The position numbers and the translations under genes are program-made. DNA of 64,000 bases from Parablautia sp. Marseille-Q6255 (GTDB lineage: Bacteria > Bacillota > Clostridia > Lachnospirales > Lachnospiraceae): the NCBI RefSeq assembly GCF_951230155.1, contig NZ_CATNVD010000001.1, positions 248,001 to 312,000 of the forward strand. The letters run 5' to 3'. Within the stretch, counting starts at the first letter, position 1, and each line of letters starts with the position of its first letter. The notes beneath the pieces were generated by a model. The model was not told the origin of the DNA, made no database searches, and saw only the letters and a list, made by a program, of their open reading frames with translations. Positions 53,624-62,958 of the stretch are shown here, in pieces.

Positions 53624-55048
53624 TCATCCTGCCGCGCTTACGCTCATTCCCCGCCGTATCACTCTCTTTTTCACATACAGATAGCAGATAAAATGCACTG
53701 CCTCCGTCACGATCCAGGTCACCGGATAAGACAGATACAGTACCGGAAGTGTACGATCCGCTGCAAATATCGTATAGATCCAGACCACGCGCAGCAGGCA
53801 GGAACCGATCATGGAGACAACCATAGGAAGCATAGATTCTCCCACCCCGCGCAGCATGCCGGAGAGCACATCCATGATACCACAGAGGAAGTATGTCGTT
53901 GCAATGATCCCCATGCGGGCAAGACCGTACCGGATCGCGTCCGCATCATCCGGCAGGTAAATCCCCAGAAGCTGCTCGCCAAAGAAGTACGCGCCCCATC
54001 CCAGCACAAGTCCTGTGACCACCACCATAGCAAGACAGTTTAAAAACACCTTATTGATCCTCTCGTACTTTCTGCCACCGACATTCTGGCTCGTAAAGGT
54101 CTGCGCTGCCTGATAAAAGGAATTCATAGAAATATAAACAAAGCCCTCGATATTTGACGCCGCTGAATTGCCTGCCACTGCCAGCTCTCCAAAGCTGTTG
54201 ACAGACGACTGGATCAGCACATTAGATAAGGAAAAGATCGTCGACTGGATTCCTGCCGGGATCCCGACCTTCATGATCCGGCGAAGCTTGGGACCGGAAA
54301 TGCGGATCTTTGCAGGCTCCAGCGCGATCTCCGGCTCCATATGCATCATGTGACGCACCGTCAGCGCTGCGGAAATCGTCTGTGATACGACAGTCGCAAT
54401 CGCCACCCCTGCTACGTCCAGATGGAACACGATCACAAGAATAAGGTTTAAAATCACGTTAATAATACCGCCGATGATCAGATAATACAGCGGCCGTTTC
54501 GTATCTCCAAGCGAACGCAGGATCGCACTGCCGAAATTATAAAGAGACATTGCAGGAAAGCCAAGAAAATAAATCTTCAGATACACTTTTGCCAGGCCAA
54601 TGATATTCTCCGGCGTATCCATCATTTCCAGTAAAAGTCCGCTCGCAAAAAAACCGACTGCCGCACAGATTACGCCGCCCAGCAGGCTGATCGCGATCGA
54701 GGTATGGATCGTCTCCTTTACCTGCTCCATTTCCCTTGCGCCGTAATAAAAAGCAACTGCCACCGCAGCTCCAACCGACAGACCGACTAACACATTCACG
54801 ATCAGATTGATCAAAGCTCCGTTTGAACCGACCGCCGCAAGAGCATTGCTGCCCGCAAACCGGCCGACTACAATAATATCTGCCGCATTAAACAGAAGCT
54901 GCAAAATACCAGACAGCATGATCGGCAGCGTAAACACAAGGAGCTTCCCCGCCAGCGGCCCGTGCAGCATGTCTATTTTCTGTTCCTGCATGTTACCTGT
55001 TTTCTTCTCTGGTGCTCTTCTTTTCATCCCACTCTCACCCTCATCCAA
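53624..55048 (-). CDS. MATE-family efflux transporter
   Basis: 474 residues with twelve membrane segments in two repeats. Each half has the MATE pattern: LPIMLSGILQLLFNAADIIVVGRFAGSNALAAVG at the start of the first, and GIPAGIQSTIFSLSNVLIQSSVNSFG at the second. Exports cationic compounds or drugs in exchange for Na+ or H+. Start at 55048 has AAAGGG close by; a second Met at 55027 is possible. Ends just upstream of the bioY operator region. Substrate unknown. Confidence 0.92.
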   Translation of the reverse strand: MDEGESGMKRRAPEKKTGNMQEQKIDMLHGPLAGKLLVFTLPIMLSGILQLLFNAADIIVVGRFAGSNALAAVGSNGALINLIVNVLVGLSVGAAVAVAFYYGAREMEQVKETIHTSIAISLLGGVICAAVGFFASGLLLEMMDTPENIIGLAKVYLKIYFLGFPAMSLYNFGSAILRSLGDTKRPLYYLIIGGIINVILNLILVIVFHLDVAGVAIATVVSQTISAALTVRHMMHMEPEIALEPAKIRISGPKLRRIMKVGIPAGIQSTIFSLSNVLIQSSVNSFGELAVAGNSAASNIEGFVYISMNSFYQAAQTFTSQNVGGRKYERINKVFLNCLAMVVVTGLVLGWGAYFFGEQLLGIYLPDDADAIRYGLARMGIIATTYFLCGIMDVLSGMLRGVGESMLPMVVSMIGSCLLRVVWIYTIFAADRTLPVLYLSYPVTWIVTEAVHFICYLYVKKRVIRRGMSVSAAG

Positions 55049-55083
55049 CCCTTTTTTCTTCTTAACAACTTAACAATATGATG

Positions 55084-55115
55084 CACAAACGGACAGCCTC
55101 CGCTGCCCGTCTGTG
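55084..55115 (-). other. Long hairpin upstream of the MATE gene
   Basis: In minus-strand RNA a 14-bp stem forms, with two G-U pairs, closed by the tetraloop GGAG. It lies 36 bases before the MATE start. No T run follows, so it is not a normal terminator. It might regulate the leader of the transporter mRNA. No known riboswitch recognised. Confidence 0.35.
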
Positions 55116-55320
55116 TATTTTACTCCTGCCTGTGCATAAATGCAAGTATATATTTCCAGATAATCACCTTCCCTGTTTTTTCCATACTTCTTATTTAAAG
55201 ACTTGCTTTTTTCCAGTATTTCAGTACAATGATAATAGCATCTGTGCGCAATGGGACAGCGTATCCCCTGCATACCGATGATATATTTTACAACATCTAT
55301 AAAGAAAACGAGGTTATCAA

Positions 55321-56958
55321 ATGATCAGTGCAAACAACGTAACGCTTCGAATCGGCAAAAAAGCGCTTTTCGAGGACGTAAATATCAAATTTACCGAAGG
55401 CAACTGCTATGGTCTGATCGGCGCGAACGGAGCCGGGAAATCTACCTTTCTGAAGATCCTGTCCGGAAAGCTGGAGACGACAAAGGGCGACGTCGTAATG
55501 ACGCCGGGACAGCGTCTGTCTGTCCTTGAGCAGGATCACTTTAAATATGACGAGTACACAGTACTGGATACCGTCATCATGGGCAATCAGAGACTGTATG
55601 ATATCATGAAGGAAAAGGATGCGATCTACGCAAAGGAGGACTTCACAGACGAGGACGGCATCCGTGCAAGTGAGCTGGAGGGTGAATTTGCCGAGATGAA
55701 CGGCTGGGAGGCAGAATCTGACGCTGCTACGCTCCTGAACGGTCTGGGGATCGACACCTCTCTCCATTACAGTCTGATGAAGGATTTAAACGGAAATGAA
55801 AAGGTCAAGGTGCTCCTTGCGCGCGCTCTGTTCGGCAATCCGGATATCCTGCTGCTCGACGAGCCGACAAACCACCTGGATCTCGAAGCCATCAACTGGC
55901 TCGAGGAGTTCCTGATCAACTTTGACAATACAGTCATTGTCGTATCGCACGACCGCTACTTCCTGAATAAGGTCTGCACGCAGATCGCCGATATTGATTA
56001 CGGAAAGATCCAGCTCTACGCCGGAAACTATGATTTCTGGTACGAGTCCAGCCAGCTTCTGATCAAGCAGATGAAGGAAGCAAACAAGAAAAAGGAAGAA
56101 AAGATCAAGGAGCTGCAGGAGTTCATCTCCCGTTTCTCTGCAAACGCTTCCAAATCCAAGCAGGCAACATCGAGAAAACGTGCCCTGGAAAAGATCCAGC
56201 TCGATGAGATCAAACCGTCCAGCCGTAAGTATCCGTACATTGATTTCCGCCCGAACCGCGAGATCGGAAATGAGGTCCTCATGGTGGAAAATCTCTCCAA
56301 AACGATCGATGGTGTAAAAATACTCGACGGTATTACCTTCACACTCGGCCACGATGACAAGGTCGCGTTTGTCGGCAACAATGAGCTGGCAAAGACAACC
56401 TTCTTCCAGATCCTCGCAGGCGAGATGGAGCCGGATGAGGGCAGCTTCAAATGGGGCGTAACGACATCTCAGGCATATTTCCCGAAGGACAGCACGAAGG
56501 AATTTGACAATGACCTGACGATCGTAGACTGGCTGACACAGTTTTCCGAGATCAAGGACGCCACATACGTGCGCGGCTTCCTCGGCAGAATGCTGTTTGC
56601 CGGAGACGATGGAGTCAAGAAGCTCAAGGTCCTCTCCGGAGGCGAGCGTGTGCGCTGCCTGCTTTCCAAGATGATGATCTCCGGCGCAAATGTGCTTCTG
56701 TTAAATGAGCCGACAGACCATCTGGATATGGAATCCATCACTGCACTCAACAATGGAATGATCAAATTCCCGGGAGTACTGCTCTTCTCCTCCCGCGACC
56801 ATCAGATTGTCCAGACAACAGCGAACCGTATTATGGAATTTCTGCCAAACGGCAAGATGATCGACAAGATCACAACGTACGATGAGTATCTGGAAAGCGA
56901 CGAGATGGCAAGAAAGCGTCAGGTATACACGACTGACGGCACTCCTGAGGACAACTGA
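55321..56958 (+). CDS. ABC-F ATPase (YkpA/YbiT-like)
   Basis: 545 residues, two ABC domains and no membrane part. First Walker A GANGAGKSTFLK and Walker B ILLLDEPTNHLDLEAI; linker about 255-300 rich in Lys/Glu; second P-loop is GNNELAKTTFFQ, where Ala replaces the last Gly, with Walker B VLLLNEPTDHLDME. Signature motifs are LNGNEKVKVLLARALF and LSGGERVRCLLSK. ABC-F proteins act on ribosomes. The EttA/YkpA branch is housekeeping; antibiotic-resistance branches differ. I recall similar degenerate second P-loops in Firmicute YkpA proteins, so I do not treat it as defective. Divergently oriented from the MATE gene. Confidence 0.9.
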   Translation: MISANNVTLRIGKKALFEDVNIKFTEGNCYGLIGANGAGKSTFLKILSGKLETTKGDVVMTPGQRLSVLEQDHFKYDEYTVLDTVIMGNQRLYDIMKEKDAIYAKEDFTDEDGIRASELEGEFAEMNGWEAESDAATLLNGLGIDTSLHYSLMKDLNGNEKVKVLLARALFGNPDILLLDEPTNHLDLEAINWLEEFLINFDNTVIVVSHDRYFLNKVCTQIADIDYGKIQLYAGNYDFWYESSQLLIKQMKEANKKKEEKIKELQEFISRFSANASKSKQATSRKRALEKIQLDEIKPSSRKYPYIDFRPNREIGNEVLMVENLSKTIDGVKILDGITFTLGHDDKVAFVGNNELAKTTFFQILAGEMEPDEGSFKWGVTTSQAYFPKDSTKEFDNDLTIVDWLTQFSEIKDATYVRGFLGRMLFAGDDGVKKLKVLSGGERVRCLLSKMMISGANVLLLNEPTDHLDMESITALNNGMIKFPGVLLFSSRDHQIVQTTANRIMEFLPNGKMIDKITTYDEYLESDEMARKRQVYTTDGTPEDN

Positions 56959-57011
56959 GCATTTTCATAAAAGGCTGCAAAAATACCATTTTATTTAAGG
57001 AGGGCTTACAA

Positions 57012-58160
57012 ATGGCTGCAAAACACAAGATTATAAACGGATCTGTTTTTCAGGAAGAGGGGAGCTTTATCCAGGACACGCTCTATATGTGCGATGAGCG
57101 CATCGTTTCCCGCGAAGAATACGAAGCGGCGCCCGGAGAAGAAAGCGTCACAGACGCTTCCGGCTGCTATATTATACCGGGACTGACAGATATTCATTTT
57201 CACGGATGTATGGGAAGCGACTGCTGCGACGGCACAGCAGAAGATTTCGCCACGATCGCGCGGTACGAGCTGCGCCAGGGCGTCACTTCGATCACCCCTG
57301 CTACAATGACCATGTCAGAAGAGGTGCTTTCCGGCATCAGCGAGGCTGTTCGGGACTTTTCCTGCCCGGACGGCGCCGACCTTGTCGGGCTGTACATGGA
57401 AGGTCCGTTCATCAACATGGCTAAAAAAGGCGCACAGAACGGAAAATACATCCACCAGGCAGATACTGCTATGCTGGACCGTCTCCAGAAGCTGTCCGGC
57501 AACAAGTTTCTCAGCGTTGTCGTAGCACCGGAGACAGAGGGCGCGCTTGATTTTATCAGCGAGAACAGCGGTAAAATCAATATTTCCATCGCGCATACGA
57601 CTGCTGACTACGAGACCGCAAAGGAAGCGATCGCACGCGGAGCTTCACAGCTTACCCATACCTTCAATGCCATGCCGCCGTTTACTCACCGCGCGCCGGG
57701 ACCGATCGGAGCAGCGGCAGATGATGACCACTGCATGGCCGAGCTGATCTGCGACGGCATTCATATCCATCCGGCAGTCGTGCGCACCACCTTCAAGATC
57801 TTCGGCGATGACCGCATCATCCTGATCAGCGACAGCATGCGCGCGACAGGTATGGAGGACGGAGAGTACGATCTCGGCGGACAGAAAGTCATTGTCCGCG
57901 GCAACCTTGCTACGCTCGAGGATGGTACGATCGCAGGCTCTGCCACCAACCTGATGGACTGTGTGCGAACGGCAGTAAAAGAAATGGGGATCCCTCTTAC
58001 AAGCGCCATCAAATGTGCTGCCGTCAACCCGGCGCGCGCCGTAGGCATTATCAAAGACTACGGTACTCTGGCTCCCGGCAAATACGCCAACGTTGTGATC
58101 CTTGATCAGCAGCTTGACACAAAGCATATCTTCCGCCACGGAACGCCAGTGACAGATTAA
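57012..58160 (+). CDS. nagA: N-acetylglucosamine-6-phosphate deacetylase
   Basis: 382 residues. Cytoplasmic enzyme producing glucosamine-6-phosphate in amino-sugar and wall recycling. Metal and active-site motifs: TDIHFHGCMGSDCCDGT, YMEGPFINMAKKGAQN (Glu), IAHTTADYE, LTHTFNAMPPFTHRAPG and LISDSMRATGM (catalytic Asp). AAGGAGG lies 9 bases before the ATG. No nagB follows in this window; a strong terminator ends the transcript. It links metabolically to the UDP-GlcNAc-consuming glycan locus but is not part of it. Confidence 0.96.
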   Translation: MAAKHKIINGSVFQEEGSFIQDTLYMCDERIVSREEYEAAPGEESVTDASGCYIIPGLTDIHFHGCMGSDCCDGTAEDFATIARYELRQGVTSITPATMTMSEEVLSGISEAVRDFSCPDGADLVGLYMEGPFINMAKKGAQNGKYIHQADTAMLDRLQKLSGNKFLSVVVAPETEGALDFISENSGKINISIAHTTADYETAKEAIARGASQLTHTFNAMPPFTHRAPGPIGAAADDDHCMAELICDGIHIHPAVVRTTFKIFGDDRIILISDSMRATGMEDGEYDLGGQKVIVRGNLATLEDGTIAGSATNLMDCVRTAVKEMGIPLTSAIKCAAVNPARAVGIIKDYGTLAPGKYANVVILDQQLDTKHIFRHGTPVTD

Positions 58161-58182
58161 TCTTTTATACAATAAAACACGA

Positions 58183-58231
58183 AAGGGGCGATTGCAGATC
58201 CACCGGACCCTGTGTTCTGCAACCGCCCCTT
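58183..58231. terminator. Bidirectional terminator between nagA and the TPM gene
   Basis: AAGGGGCG-A-TTGCAGA (58183-58198) pairs with TCTGCAA-C-CGCCCCTT (58216-58231), loop 17 bases. The flanks are T-rich on the minus side (TTTCGTGTTTT) and weaker on the plus side, so it can serve both convergent genes. Confidence 0.75.
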
Positions 58232-58250
58232 ATCTATGTATTCTGAAGCC

Positions 58251-59069
58251 CTAAAAAGAACCGCCTCTGCCTCCGGCACGGCCGCCGGATGACGTCTGAT
58301 GCGTTGCTCCGCCACCGCCTTCTCCCCCGGATGGTTTTTCCCTGCGGACCCTCGATACCGTCCGATACAGGTATACGTCTCTTTTGCGCGTCACGCGGAA
58401 GCTTCCCTCCCGCACATACTCCTGTGCCGCATCCCTTACTCCGACAGACCGAAGCTGTCCAAAGAGCACATACAGCACACTGCCCGCGACGATCAGCCCC
58501 GCGACTGCCGCGATCGCCAAACGTGTCCCCAGACTCATTTTCTGCCTGTATGTGTGATCGACATCGTACGGCTCCTGCGTCACTCCCTCCTTCACAAATT
58601 CTTCCGTCAGATCTGCGAATAAGGAAAATGCCTTCCCGTACGCTCCGTCAGAAAGCTTCTCCGAAACAAGCTCATCCATCCGCTCCAGGCCGTACGCAGT
58701 AAAAATATCTGTAGCATTTCCAAAGGTGGCAAAATAGTACTGGCGGTCTCCCATGCTCACAAGCATCATGATACCGTCATTTTCTTCTCCGAATCCATAC
58801 CCCTGCGACAGATAATAGTCCTCAGCAAACTGCTGTGTACTCTTCCCTTCACACGAATCTACCGTCAGGATCACCGCGTCGTACTGGTAGGTCTGCGCAA
58901 CTGCACTGAGCTGTTCCTGTAATTCTTTCTCCTGCTCCTCCGAAAGGATCTGTGCCTCATCAATCACCTTCCGCTGTGCATCCGCCCTTACAGACACTGT
59001 AAAGGACAGAATCATACACATCGCACAGATCAGACAGAGCAGCAGACTGGTTCTTTTTTTCTGCACCAC
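58251..59069 (-). CDS. TPM-domain membrane protein (YdjH/YgcG-like)
   Basis: 272 residues from a GTG at 59069 with GGAGG 5 bases upstream. Signal peptide, then the TPM domain (DEAQILSEEQEKELQEQLSAV, YDAVILTVDSCEGKST, NDGIMMLVSMGDRQYYFATFG), one membrane segment (about 185-207) and a Gly/Ser/Arg-rich tail (GGEGGGGATHQTSSGGRAGG). With the two genes upstream it forms the YdjI-YdjG-YdjH order of Bacillus subtilis, where these proteins work with PspA in membrane stress. No pspA is seen here. Previous-gene stop at 59083 excludes the longer start. Confidence 0.85.
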   Translation of the reverse strand: MVQKKRTSLLLCLICAMCMILSFTVSVRADAQRKVIDEAQILSEEQEKELQEQLSAVAQTYQYDAVILTVDSCEGKSTQQFAEDYYLSQGYGFGEENDGIMMLVSMGDRQYYFATFGNATDIFTAYGLERMDELVSEKLSDGAYGKAFSLFADLTEEFVKEGVTQEPYDVDHTYRQKMSLGTRLAIAAVAGLIVAGSVLYVLFGQLRSVGVRDAAQEYVREGSFRVTRKRDVYLYRTVSRVRREKPSGGEGGGGATHQTSSGGRAGGRGGSF

Positions 59070-59082
59070 TCTTCCCTCCCGT

Positions 59083-60165
59083 CTAAAACAACATCGTGAC
59101 CAGAAAAGCCAGCGCAGCCGCGGCTGCAAAGGAACCTGCTGCGGCAATGGCTGCTTTCCCCTTATCGACCGGCAGATTGCCTACAAACTTTCCGGTCTGC
59201 CCGTTCATCGCAAACGTATAAAGCTTCCCCCTGTAGCGCGTATGCAGCACCCACACCGGAAGCAGCGCATATGTGATCTTCCCCTGCTTCAGCCGGATAT
59301 CCGTATGCTCTGGAATGCAGGTCGCATATCCTGAGATCGTGCGCATAAAAGAATCCACCGTGCTTTGCCGCATGCGCGCGTTTGCACACGGCGCACATTC
59401 AGCCGCAGACTGATCGTATTTATCTGCCAGATAGCCCGCCAGATACGCCGTCTGAAAATCCACTGCCTCTGTATAATCAAACGGTTCGATCGACTGCATC
59501 AGAGCGTCATCCATCTTTGTCGAGCCATCCACCGGTACGAAATCAAAGCCAAGCTCTCCGCCGCGGCTTACCAGATAATGTCTCGTCTCGGTATAGCTGT
59601 AATCATCTGTGTTCCAGCAGCGGACTCTTGTCGCACGGCAGCGAAGCTCCGCCCGGGCGTCGCAGTCATACAGCCAGAACGGTACATAAACTCCTCGTAT
59701 TTCCTCCAGCCTGTTTTCTGAGCGAAACAGTGACGGCAGCAGCACCTTGCCTTTCAGATGGCTGCGCAGCTGCTCCTTTGCCTGCTTCGCATCAAGCTTA
59801 AAAGGGATCACCAGATCCGGACGCAGTGCGCCGGAAAGCTTTCGGGGAATAATGACCGGATTTGCGCAAAACGGGCAGCTTGAGGCAGCCATATTCCGGT
59901 CTGCTACGATCTCTCCGCCGCATGATTCACACGTATACGAGACGAGCGTCCCATCCTCATCTTCCAGCTCCTCCTGTGTCTGCCATACATTTTCGCCATC
60001 CCACTGCGGATCGTGATCCTCCTCCATCCGCTCCTCCTCAAATTCTTTGAGTGATTCGATTTCAAACTCTGTATCGCAGTACGGACATTTCATTTTCTGC
60101 GCCTGACTGTCAAACGTGATCGCGCCTGCGCAGCAGGGACATTTATATTCCAAAACATCTGCCAT
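59083..60165 (-). CDS. Zinc-ribbon membrane protein (YdjG-like)
   Basis: 360 residues. Two zinc ribbons at the N-terminus: CPCCAGAITFDSQAQKMKCPYCDTEF and CESCGGEIVADRNMAASSCPFCANP, the TFIIB-type pattern. A long domain with many aromatic residues follows, and the C-terminus is a hydrophobic anchor (about 335-360, AAIAAAGSFAAAAALAFLV). Middle gene of the YdjI-G-H-like trio. It probably links a cytoplasmic sensor function to the membrane. Starts 33 bases after the SPFH gene. Confidence 0.85.
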   Translation of the reverse strand: MADVLEYKCPCCAGAITFDSQAQKMKCPYCDTEFEIESLKEFEEERMEEDHDPQWDGENVWQTQEELEDEDGTLVSYTCESCGGEIVADRNMAASSCPFCANPVIIPRKLSGALRPDLVIPFKLDAKQAKEQLRSHLKGKVLLPSLFRSENRLEEIRGVYVPFWLYDCDARAELRCRATRVRCWNTDDYSYTETRHYLVSRGGELGFDFVPVDGSTKMDDALMQSIEPFDYTEAVDFQTAYLAGYLADKYDQSAAECAPCANARMRQSTVDSFMRTISGYATCIPEHTDIRLKQGKITYALLPVWVLHTRYRGKLYTFAMNGQTGKFVGNLPVDKGKAAIAAAGSFAAAAALAFLVTMLF

Positions 60166-60198
60166 ATCTCTGTCTTTGCTCCTTTTTATGCACAGTAC

Positions 60199-61386
60199 TT
60201 ACGGTCTCTTTGCCCCGCATTCCGAACAGAATCTTCCGGTATTGACCGTCCCGCAGGTGCAACGCCAGCTCTCCTGCGGCCGCTTCGTCCCGCACTCCGA
60301 ACAGAACTTCCCGGTATTGACCGTCCCGCAGGCGCAGGTCCACTGCTCATCCGGATGCGCAGCGTACGCTCCCGGCCTTTGCTGTCCCATTGAAAAAAGA
60401 TCCTGCACATTCACGCCGCCTGCATTGCCGGCCATTCCCATTCCCATAAATCCTGCCATCGCGCCGGCAGGATTCGCTGCCGCTGTGCGCATCGCATCGC
60501 TTTGTGCTCCGACAAGCGCTGCCGCCGCCATCGCAGGATCTCTCAGCACGGCGCTTTTTTGCAGCTGCCGGATCATATCCTCATCCTCTTTAGAAGCCGA
60601 GACAGAGTTTAACCCCATCGAAGCGATCACGATCCCCCGCAGATCCTTCCACTTCTTCGAAAGGACCTCGTTGAGCACAGAGGCCAGCTCAAGCGTGTGC
60701 CCCGGAAGCTCACTGTAGCGCACACCCATGGCCGAGATCTGAGCAAATGCAGGCTGAAGCGCCGTCAAAAGCTCCGATTTAAGCATCTGTTCCAGTTCTG
60801 AGCGTTCATAGATATCGTCCACGTTTCCGCAGACATTCGTATAAAACAGGATCGGATCGGCGATCCTGTAGGAGTACTCGCCATTGCAGCGGACAGAGAT
60901 GTCAACGTCCAGACCGATATTTCGGTCTGTCACACGGAACGGAACCGGCGTCGGTGTTCCGTACTTATTGCCCATGATTTCCTTCGTATTAAAATAATAG
61001 ATCCTCTGATCCTGCGGCGCTTCCCCACCAAAGGCAAAGCGTTTTCCTATCTGTGCAAAGGTCCGCACGATCCCTTCACCCAGACTTCCGCCAAATATGG
61101 ACGGCTCGGCCGCACTGTCATACGTATACTCTCCCGGCTCCGCACAGACCTCTGCCACCTTTCCGCCTTCCACAATCATCATGCACTGACCGTCTGCCAC
61201 CAGGATCACTGAGCCATCCGAGATCACATGGTCATTCCCACGCCGGTTGGAGGAACGCCCGGAAGCCCTTTTTTGTCCTCTGCAAACCAGTATATCTGAA
61301 TCCATTGCATCACAGTAAAAATATTCCTTCCATGCATCCGCAAACACTCCTCCGGCTGCACCTGTCGCCGCTTTCACCAGTCCCAT
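60199..61386 (-). CDS. SPFH-domain protein with C-terminal zinc ribbons (YdjI-like)
   Basis: 395 residues. N-terminal start MGLVKAATGAAGGVFADAWKEYFYCD is typical of the SPFH/virion-core-like group. SPFH core about 55-285 (VILVADGQCMMIVEGGKVAEVCAEPGEYTYD, then DVDISVRCNGEYSYRI). After an Ala/Gly/Met linker two nearly identical zinc ribbons end the protein (CACGTVNTGKFCSECGTKRP and CTCGTVNTGRFCSECGAKRP), an in-frame duplication. First gene of the trio. Confidence 0.87.
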   Translation of the reverse strand: MGLVKAATGAAGGVFADAWKEYFYCDAMDSDILVCRGQKRASGRSSNRRGNDHVISDGSVILVADGQCMMIVEGGKVAEVCAEPGEYTYDSAAEPSIFGGSLGEGIVRTFAQIGKRFAFGGEAPQDQRIYYFNTKEIMGNKYGTPTPVPFRVTDRNIGLDVDISVRCNGEYSYRIADPILFYTNVCGNVDDIYERSELEQMLKSELLTALQPAFAQISAMGVRYSELPGHTLELASVLNEVLSKKWKDLRGIVIASMGLNSVSASKEDEDMIRQLQKSAVLRDPAMAAAALVGAQSDAMRTAAANPAGAMAGFMGMGMAGNAGGVNVQDLFSMGQQRPGAYAAHPDEQWTCACGTVNTGKFCSECGTKRPQESWRCTCGTVNTGRFCSECGAKRP

Positions 61387-61562
61387 ACCATACCTCCATT
61401 TTTGTTGCGCATTTTAATTCTTCTATTTTCGCCAGATGGTTTCATTATATCAAATAAATTTGTCTTATTACAATGTTTTTTCAGAAAATCGAAAAATCAG
61501 TAACACTTCCGGCCGCTTCCTGCATACGATAAAAGTAAGTGTCCATCAGGAGTCACACGATC

Positions 61563-62837
61563 ATGAACCGTTCTTCTTTTCAAACGCGGCTGCGCGCTGC
61601 ACAGACGGATATGACAGATACCGGAAGTCTGCAGATCACCGCCGTCTCCGAACAGAATATCCCTGTAGAAGACGCCACCGTACAGATTTCCTACACCGGA
61701 GAGCCCGGGAGTACGATTGAAGAAATACAGACCGACAGCAGCGGACAGACCGAAGCGCTCGCACTTCGCACTCCGCCCGTCGAATACAGTCTTCAGCCAT
61801 CAGAAATTATGCCCTATGCGGAATACACCGTCCGCGTCACTGCCCCGGGCTTTGAGCCAGTGGAGATCAGCGGCGTAGAGGTGCTCGGCGCACAGCTCTC
61901 CCTGCAGAACGTGCGTATGCGTCCTGTCCTGGTCGGGGAAGCGCCGGATGTGATCGCCATACCCGACCACACCCTGTACGGGGTCTATCCTCCAAAGATC
62001 GCAGAGGCAGAGATCAAGCCTGTCAATGTCAGCGGAGAGATTGTTCTGGATCAGGTGGTCGTCCCGGAGTTCGTGGTGGTCCATAACGGAACGCCCGGCG
62101 ACACTTCCGCCGGCAACTATTATGTCCGCTACAAGGATTACATCAAAAATGTAGCCAGCTCCGAAATTTACGCAACCTGGCCGTATGAATCACTCATCGC
62201 CAATATTCTGGCGATCCAGTCCTTTACTATGAACCGCATTTACACGGAATGGTACAGAAACAAGGGATATAATTTCACGATCACATCATCTACTGCCTTT
62301 GACCAGAAATGGATTTATGGAAGAAATATTTTTGAGAGCATTGACGCCGCTGTTGATGACGTTTTTCTCAACTATCTGTCCCGCCCAAATGTGCGCCAGC
62401 CGATCCTCACCCAGTACTGTGACGGCAAACGGGTGCAGTGCCCGCAGTGGCTCTCTCAGTGGGGAAGCGCCGCCCTCGGCGAGCAGGGCTATGACGCGAT
62501 CTCTATCATCCGCAATTATTACGGAGACACCATGTACATCAATGCCGCCGAGGAAGTATCCGGCGTCCCGGAGTCCTATCCCGGCTTTCCGCTGTCTATC
62601 GGCTCTGTAGGATCGGATGTCCTGAAAATCCAGGAACAGCTCAATACGATCTCCGACAACTATCCTCTGATCCCCAAGCTGACGCCAGATGGGATCTTCG
62701 GCGAAGCGACACAGGAGGCAGTCCGTACCTTCCAGTCCGTATTCGGACTCGGGCAGGATGGCATCGTCGGTCCGCGCACCTGGTACCGCATTCAGGATAT
62801 TTACGTCGCAGTCACACGGATCGCCGAAAATATCTGA
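61563..62837 (+). CDS. Exoprotein with SpoIID-like and peptidoglycan-binding domains
   Basis: 424 residues from ATG 61563 (AGGAG 10 bases before; an upstream GTG is possible). Residues about 10-110 look like a carboxypeptidase-regulatory beta domain (SLQITAVSEQNIPVEDATVQIS). Residues about 195-335 resemble SpoIID/LytB amidase-enhancer proteins: YKDYIKNVASSEIYATWPYESLIANILAIQSF with the Glu of SSEI, then ITSSTAFDQKWIYG. Residues about 345-424 are a PG_binding_1 domain (SIGSVGSDVLKIQEQLNTIS, DGIFGEATQEAVRTFQ). No obvious signal peptide, which fits a spore or mother-cell role. Function inferred. Confidence 0.78.
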   Translation: MNRSSFQTRLRAAQTDMTDTGSLQITAVSEQNIPVEDATVQISYTGEPGSTIEEIQTDSSGQTEALALRTPPVEYSLQPSEIMPYAEYTVRVTAPGFEPVEISGVEVLGAQLSLQNVRMRPVLVGEAPDVIAIPDHTLYGVYPPKIAEAEIKPVNVSGEIVLDQVVVPEFVVVHNGTPGDTSAGNYYVRYKDYIKNVASSEIYATWPYESLIANILAIQSFTMNRIYTEWYRNKGYNFTITSSTAFDQKWIYGRNIFESIDAAVDDVFLNYLSRPNVRQPILTQYCDGKRVQCPQWLSQWGSAALGEQGYDAISIIRNYYGDTMYINAAEEVSGVPESYPGFPLSIGSVGSDVLKIQEQLNTISDNYPLIPKLTPDGIFGEATQEAVRTFQSVFGLGQDGIVGPRTWYRIQDIYVAVTRIAENI

Positions 62838-62858
62838 CGCCGCTGCAGAAAATCCAAA

Positions 62859-62902
62859 AGGCTGCTGCAAAACACCCATTCCGGTGCATTTTGCAACAGC
62901 CT
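62859..62902 (-). terminator. Terminator of the LRR surface protein, shared with the plus-strand gene
   Basis: Long imperfect inverted repeat: AGGCTGCTGCAAAACACC (62859-62876) against GGTGCATTTTGCAACAGCCT (62883-62902). On the minus strand the stem is followed by TTTTGGATTTT, so it mainly ends the minus-strand gene. Confidence 0.7.
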
Positions 62903-62958
62903 CATACTCAAAGGAGTAGTATCATACCTGTATTTCGTAAGGTTCCGTTCTCGTCCTT

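Noticed and set aside
55321-56958. Degenerate second P-loop (Ala for Gly) taken as a dead ABC-F protein
   Set aside because: The rest of the second domain is intact and I recall similar substitutions in Firmicute YkpA-type proteins, so it is probably a subfamily trait. An alignment would settle it.
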